A stretch of DNA of 64,000 bases, taken from the NCBI RefSeq assembly GCF_004136635.1, contig NZ_NOIU01000001.1, forward strand, positions 434,001-498,000, given 5' to 3'. The stretch comes from Rothia halotolerans. GTDB taxonomy: Bacteria; Actinomycetota; Actinomycetes; Actinomycetales; Micrococcaceae. The notes beneath the pieces are model-generated. The model did no database searches. It was not told the origin of the DNA and worked only from the letters and a program-made list of their open reading frames with translations. Below, one piece after another: positions 61,521-64,000 of this stretch. How positions within the stretch are numbered: position 1 is the first letter of the stretch; every line of letters begins with the position of its first letter. A program made the translations under genes and the position numbers.

Positions 61521-62273
61521 TCAGTGCCCGGCGGCGAGCTCGAGCAGCCGCAGGTACCCCTCCAGCTCCCAGGCGGTGCGGCCCACGAAGAGGCCGTCCA
61601 CGCCGTCGATGCCCAGCAGCTCGCGGGCGTTGCCGAGGGTCACCGAGCCGCCGTACAGCAGGCCCGCGACCCGGCCGCCGTACTCGGCGCCCAGCCGCTC
61701 GAACGGCGTCGCCAGCTCCTCGGCCGTGGCGGGCCGCCCGGCCGAGCCGATCGCCCAGATCGGCTCGTAGGCGATGAGCACCCGGGACAGCTGCTCCTGG
61801 GCCAGGCCCTCCAGCGCCCCGGCCGCCTGCCCCAGGATGAACTCGGCCGAGCCGCCGGTCCGCTGGGTCCGCGCGTCCTCGCCGATGCACAGCAGCGGCA
61901 TCAGGCCGCGCTCCAGGGCGGCGGCGACCTTCCAGCGGGTCGTCTCCACGGTCTCGCCGAAGTGCTCGCGCCGCTCCGAGTGGCCGATCTCGACCAGGCT
62001 CGCCCCGGCGTCGGCCGCCTGGCCCATGGAGACCTCGCCGGTCCAGGCGCCCGCCTCCTCCCAGTGCGCGTTCTGCGCGCCCACCAGCACCGGCGAGCCC
62101 GGGCCGAGCTCCTCCGCGACCGCGGCGAGGGAGGTGAAGGAGGGGATCACGAAGGGCTGGAGGCCCTCCGGCGCCCCGTCCCCGAGCCGCTCGCGCAGCC
62201 CGCGGGCGTAGGCCCGGGACTCGGCGAGGGTCTTGTTCATCTTCCAGCTGGTGCCGATCCAGCGGAGGGACAT
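61521..62273 (-). CDS. Triosephosphate isomerase-like sugar-phosphate isomerase
   Basis: 250-residue TIM barrel. Catalytic residues are present: Lys11 in TSWKMNK, His in EIGHSERR and Glu in AYEPIWAIG, and the phosphate loop LLYGGSV. The usual GNWKMN is TSWKMN and several loops differ from glycolytic TpiA, so it is likely the paralogue type (EryH/LerI-like) that isomerises erythrulose phosphates. It starts one base after the RpiB-like stop and shares an operon with a DhaK-DhaL kinase. Confidence 0.85.
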   Translation of the reverse strand: MSLRWIGTSWKMNKTLAESRAYARGLRERLGDGAPEGLQPFVIPSFTSLAAVAEELGPGSPVLVGAQNAHWEEAGAWTGEVSMGQAADAGASLVEIGHSERREHFGETVETTRWKVAAALERGLMPLLCIGEDARTQRTGGSAEFILGQAAGALEGLAQEQLSRVLIAYEPIWAIGSAGRPATAEELATPFERLGAEYGGRVAGLLYGGSVTLGNARELLGIDGVDGLFVGRTAWELEGYLRLLELAAGH

Positions 62274-62274
62274 C

Positions 62275-62733
62275 TCAGCAGCCCTCGTAGGCGCGGATGG
62301 CGTCCACCTTCGCCGCCGAGGAGGACTCCGGGTCGAACTCGAGGCCGAGCCACTCCCCCACCAGGGTCCGGGCCAGCTCCAGCCCGACCACGCGCTCGCC
62401 CATGCACAGCACCTGCGCGTCGTTGGAGAGCACCGAGCGCTGGACCGAGTAGATGTCGTGCGCGGTCACGGCGCGGACGCCGGCGACCTTGTTGGCCGAG
62501 ATCGCGACGCCGAGCCCGGTGCCGCAGATCAGCAGGGCCCGGTCCGCCTCGCCGGCGGCGATCTTCTCGGCGGCCGCGATGGCCACGTTCGGGTAGTAGG
62601 TGCCGTCCTCGGTGCCGGTGACCCCGACGTCGAGGACCGAGGCGACGCGCTCGTCGGCCTCGAGGTCCTTCCTGAGGGCCTCCTTGTAGTTGAATCCGGC
62701 GTTGTCCCCGCCGACCACGATCCTCAGTGCCAT
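62275..62733 (-). CDS. RpiB/LacAB family sugar-phosphate isomerase
   Basis: 152-residue isomerase. The RpiB block [21 protein letters not shown], with its catalytic-type Cys, and the [19 protein letters not shown] block are clear. In polyol pathways the homologues EryI/DerI convert erythrulose 4-phosphate to erythrose 4-phosphate. AAGGAG precedes the ATG at 62733. The middle gene of the three-gene set. Confidence 0.87.
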   Translation of the reverse strand: MALRIVVGGDNAGFNYKEALRKDLEADERVASVLDVGVTGTEDGTYYPNVAIAAAEKIAAGEADRALLICGTGLGVAISANKVAGVRAVTAHDIYSVQRSVLSNDAQVLCMGERVVGLELARTLVGEWLGLEFDPESSSAAKVDAIRAYEGC

Positions 62734-62824
62734 GATGCTCCGCTCCTTCTGCCGTGCGATGTCCGGCTCTGCCTCTGGCCGCGTCCGCGGCCCTGTCTGT
62801 TCCAACGCCCCGCCCCCGGGACGG

Positions 62825-64000
62825 TTATTCCCCCAGCTGCCTGCCGAGCTCCTCCATCAGCAGGGAGAAGGAGAGCGCGCCCGGGTCCGGCGTCCCGACG
62901 CTCCTCTCCCCGAGCACGCGCGAGCGGCCCAGGCTCGCCCTGATCTCCGAGGTCCGCTCGGCGGCCTCGCGGGCCGTCCGGGCCGCGGCCGCCACGGCCG
63001 CCGCGGCGTCCTCGCCGTCGAACCGCTCCGCGAGCGCGTCGCGGAAGGGGACGGCGGCGTCCACCATGGTCTTGTCGCCGGGCTTCGCGCCGCCCAGGCG
63101 CATGACGGCCTCGACGGCGTCGCCCAGCGCCTCGACCGTCCGGCGCCCGTCCGCGCCCTCCGCGTCGGAGAGCGCCCCACCGGCCGCGGTGAGCGCGGCG
63201 CCCCACAGCGCGCCGGAGGTCCCCCCGGCCGCCTCGGACCAGGCCTCGCCCGCCAGCAGGAGGGCGGTGCGAGCGCCGGCGCCCTGCTCGACGGCGCGGC
63301 GGGCGGCGCGGGCCGCGCCGCGTGAGCCGTACGCCATGCCCTGGCCGTGGTCGCCGTCGCCCGCGACGGCGTCGAGCCGCCCGAGCTCCTCCTCCCGCTC
63401 GGCGCACACCCGCTCGAAGCCCTCCAGGGCCCCGGCGATCCGCTCCGCGCAGCGGCGCGAGTCATCGGAGGCCTCGGGGATCCGGGCGTCCTCGGCAGTC
63501 CAGAGCCGGCCGCGCGGCGCGCGCTCGACCTCCGGCATCATGCCCCGGTGGAAGGCCGGCGTGTCCACCGGCGCGAGCCAGTGCTCCTCGAGCTCCTCGT
63601 CCAGGAAGACCAGGGTCAGGGAGAGGCCCGCCATGTCCAGGCTCGTCACGAACTCCCCGACCTCGGGCCTCACGGCGGTGAGCCCCCTCTCGGCCAGGCG
63701 CTCGGCGACGCGCCCGTAGACGACGAAGAGCTCCTCGTACTTCACGGTCCCGAGCCCGTTGAGGATCACGGCCACCCGCCCCCGGTAGCCGCCGTCCCGC
63801 CGGGCGGGCTCCTCCTCGAGGATCCCGTCCAGGAGCAGGTCGGCGATCTCGGAGGCGCCCGCGATCGGCTCCTCGCGCACCCCGGGCTCGCCGTGGATGC
63901 CGAGCCCGACGCCCATGCTCGCCTCCGGGACGTGGAAGAGCGCCTCCTCCGCACCCGGCAGCGTGCAGCCGTCGAAGGCGACGCCGAAGGAGCGCGTCGC
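62825..64000 (-). CDS. Dihydroxyacetone/tetrulose kinase (DhaK-DhaL fusion), partial
   Basis: 392 residues of a larger kinase whose 5' end lies beyond the right edge. The visible part starts inside the DhaK domain ([25 protein letters not shown]) and continues into a DhaL domain ([37 protein letters not shown]), the Mg-ATP part with its Asp cluster. Single-chain DAK enzymes phosphorylate dihydroxyacetone, glyceraldehyde or erythrulose. Linked to TIM- and RpiB-like isomerases, tetruloses (from erythritol or threitol) are the best guess. Confidence 0.88.
   Translation of the reverse strand, partial: ATRSFGVAFDGCTLPGAEEALFHVPEASMGVGLGIHGEPGVREEPIAGASEIADLLLDGILEEEPARRDGGYRGRVAVILNGLGTVKYEELFVVYGRVAERLAERGLTAVRPEVGEFVTSLDMAGLSLTLVFLDEELEEHWLAPVDTPAFHRGMMPEVERAPRGRLWTAEDARIPEASDDSRRCAERIAGALEGFERVCAEREEELGRLDAVAGDGDHGQGMAYGSRGAARAARRAVEQGAGARTALLLAGEAWSEAAGGTSGALWGAALTAAGGALSDAEGADGRRTVEALGDAVEAVMRLGGAKPGDKTMVDAAVPFRDALAERFDGEDAAAAVAAAARTAREAAERTSEIRASLGRSRVLGERSVGTPDPGALSFSLLMEELGRQLGE

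Overview
The window is very GC-rich (roughly 70%) single-contig bacterial chromosome. Gene families (methionine ABC importer, branched-chain keto-acid dehydrogenase, YhgE/Pip export protein, Asp23/AmaP envelope-stress cluster, RecQ with a phosphoribosyltransferase tail, HrpB, CstA/YbdD), frequent GTG/TTG starts and many start codons lying 6-7 nt behind a TAnnnT box (leaderless-type promoters) point to an actinomycete, most likely of the Micrococcales type. I cannot name a genus from the sequence alone. No rRNA, CRISPR, prophage or insertion sequence was seen; it reads as ordinary core/soft-core chromosome with a few odd genes.

Layout. 1-5.6 kb: metN-metI, an acyl-CoA synthetase divergent from an acetyltransferase and a membrane protein. 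5.8-10.9 kb: a hisC-like aminotransferase followed by E1alpha-E1beta-E2 of a branched-chain/2-oxo-acid dehydrogenase, all on the minus strand. 10.9-18.2 kb: PepSY lipoprotein, hydrolase, purB, an EcsC-like protein, and a minus-strand run (NAD-binding protein, acylphosphatase, CDF cation exporter, spermidine-synthase-like protein). 18.3-26.8 kb: tRNA-Thr, a CitE-like lyase, the pyruvate-type carrier CstA with YbdD, a quinone oxidoreductase, two tRNA-Ser genes, and a Nudix/FAD-protein pair. 26.8-30.2 kb: SixA phosphatase, a winged-helix regulator, an unusual AT-richer 700-bp gap, upp and tadA. 30.2-34.3 kb: a TetR-controlled YhgE/Pip operon with a degenerate ABC ATPase. 34.4-38.8 kb: a third tRNA-Ser, a PrpF-family isomerase with a transporter, GNAT and ornithine-cyclodeaminase-like genes. 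38.8-44 kb: HrpB and RecQ helicases. 44-48.8 kb: MFS exporter, DedA, oxidoreductase, aldose epimerase. 48.5-53.9 kb: a sodium/solute symporter with a small partner, and an ascorbate-type PTS (IIA, IIB, IIC) led by a GntR regulator. 53.9-57.2 kb: a frameshifted permease with its ABC ATPase, and an SDR. 57.4-61.4 kb: a back-to-back Asp23/AmaP envelope-stress locus around an ECF sigma factor, including a protein joining a zinc anti-sigma motif to an Asp23-like domain. 61.5-64 kb: an isomerase-isomerase-kinase set (TIM-like, RpiB-like, DhaK-DhaL) of the kind used for tetrulose phosphates from erythritol-type polyols; the kinase runs off the right edge.

The most informative observations are the repeated leaderless promoter geometry, the ZAS-Asp23 fusion beside its sigma factor, the ATPase-like gene without a Walker A lysine in the YhgE operon, the 24-bp in-frame repeat inside hrpB, and the 19-bp perfect hairpin sitting at a frameshift in an ABC permease.
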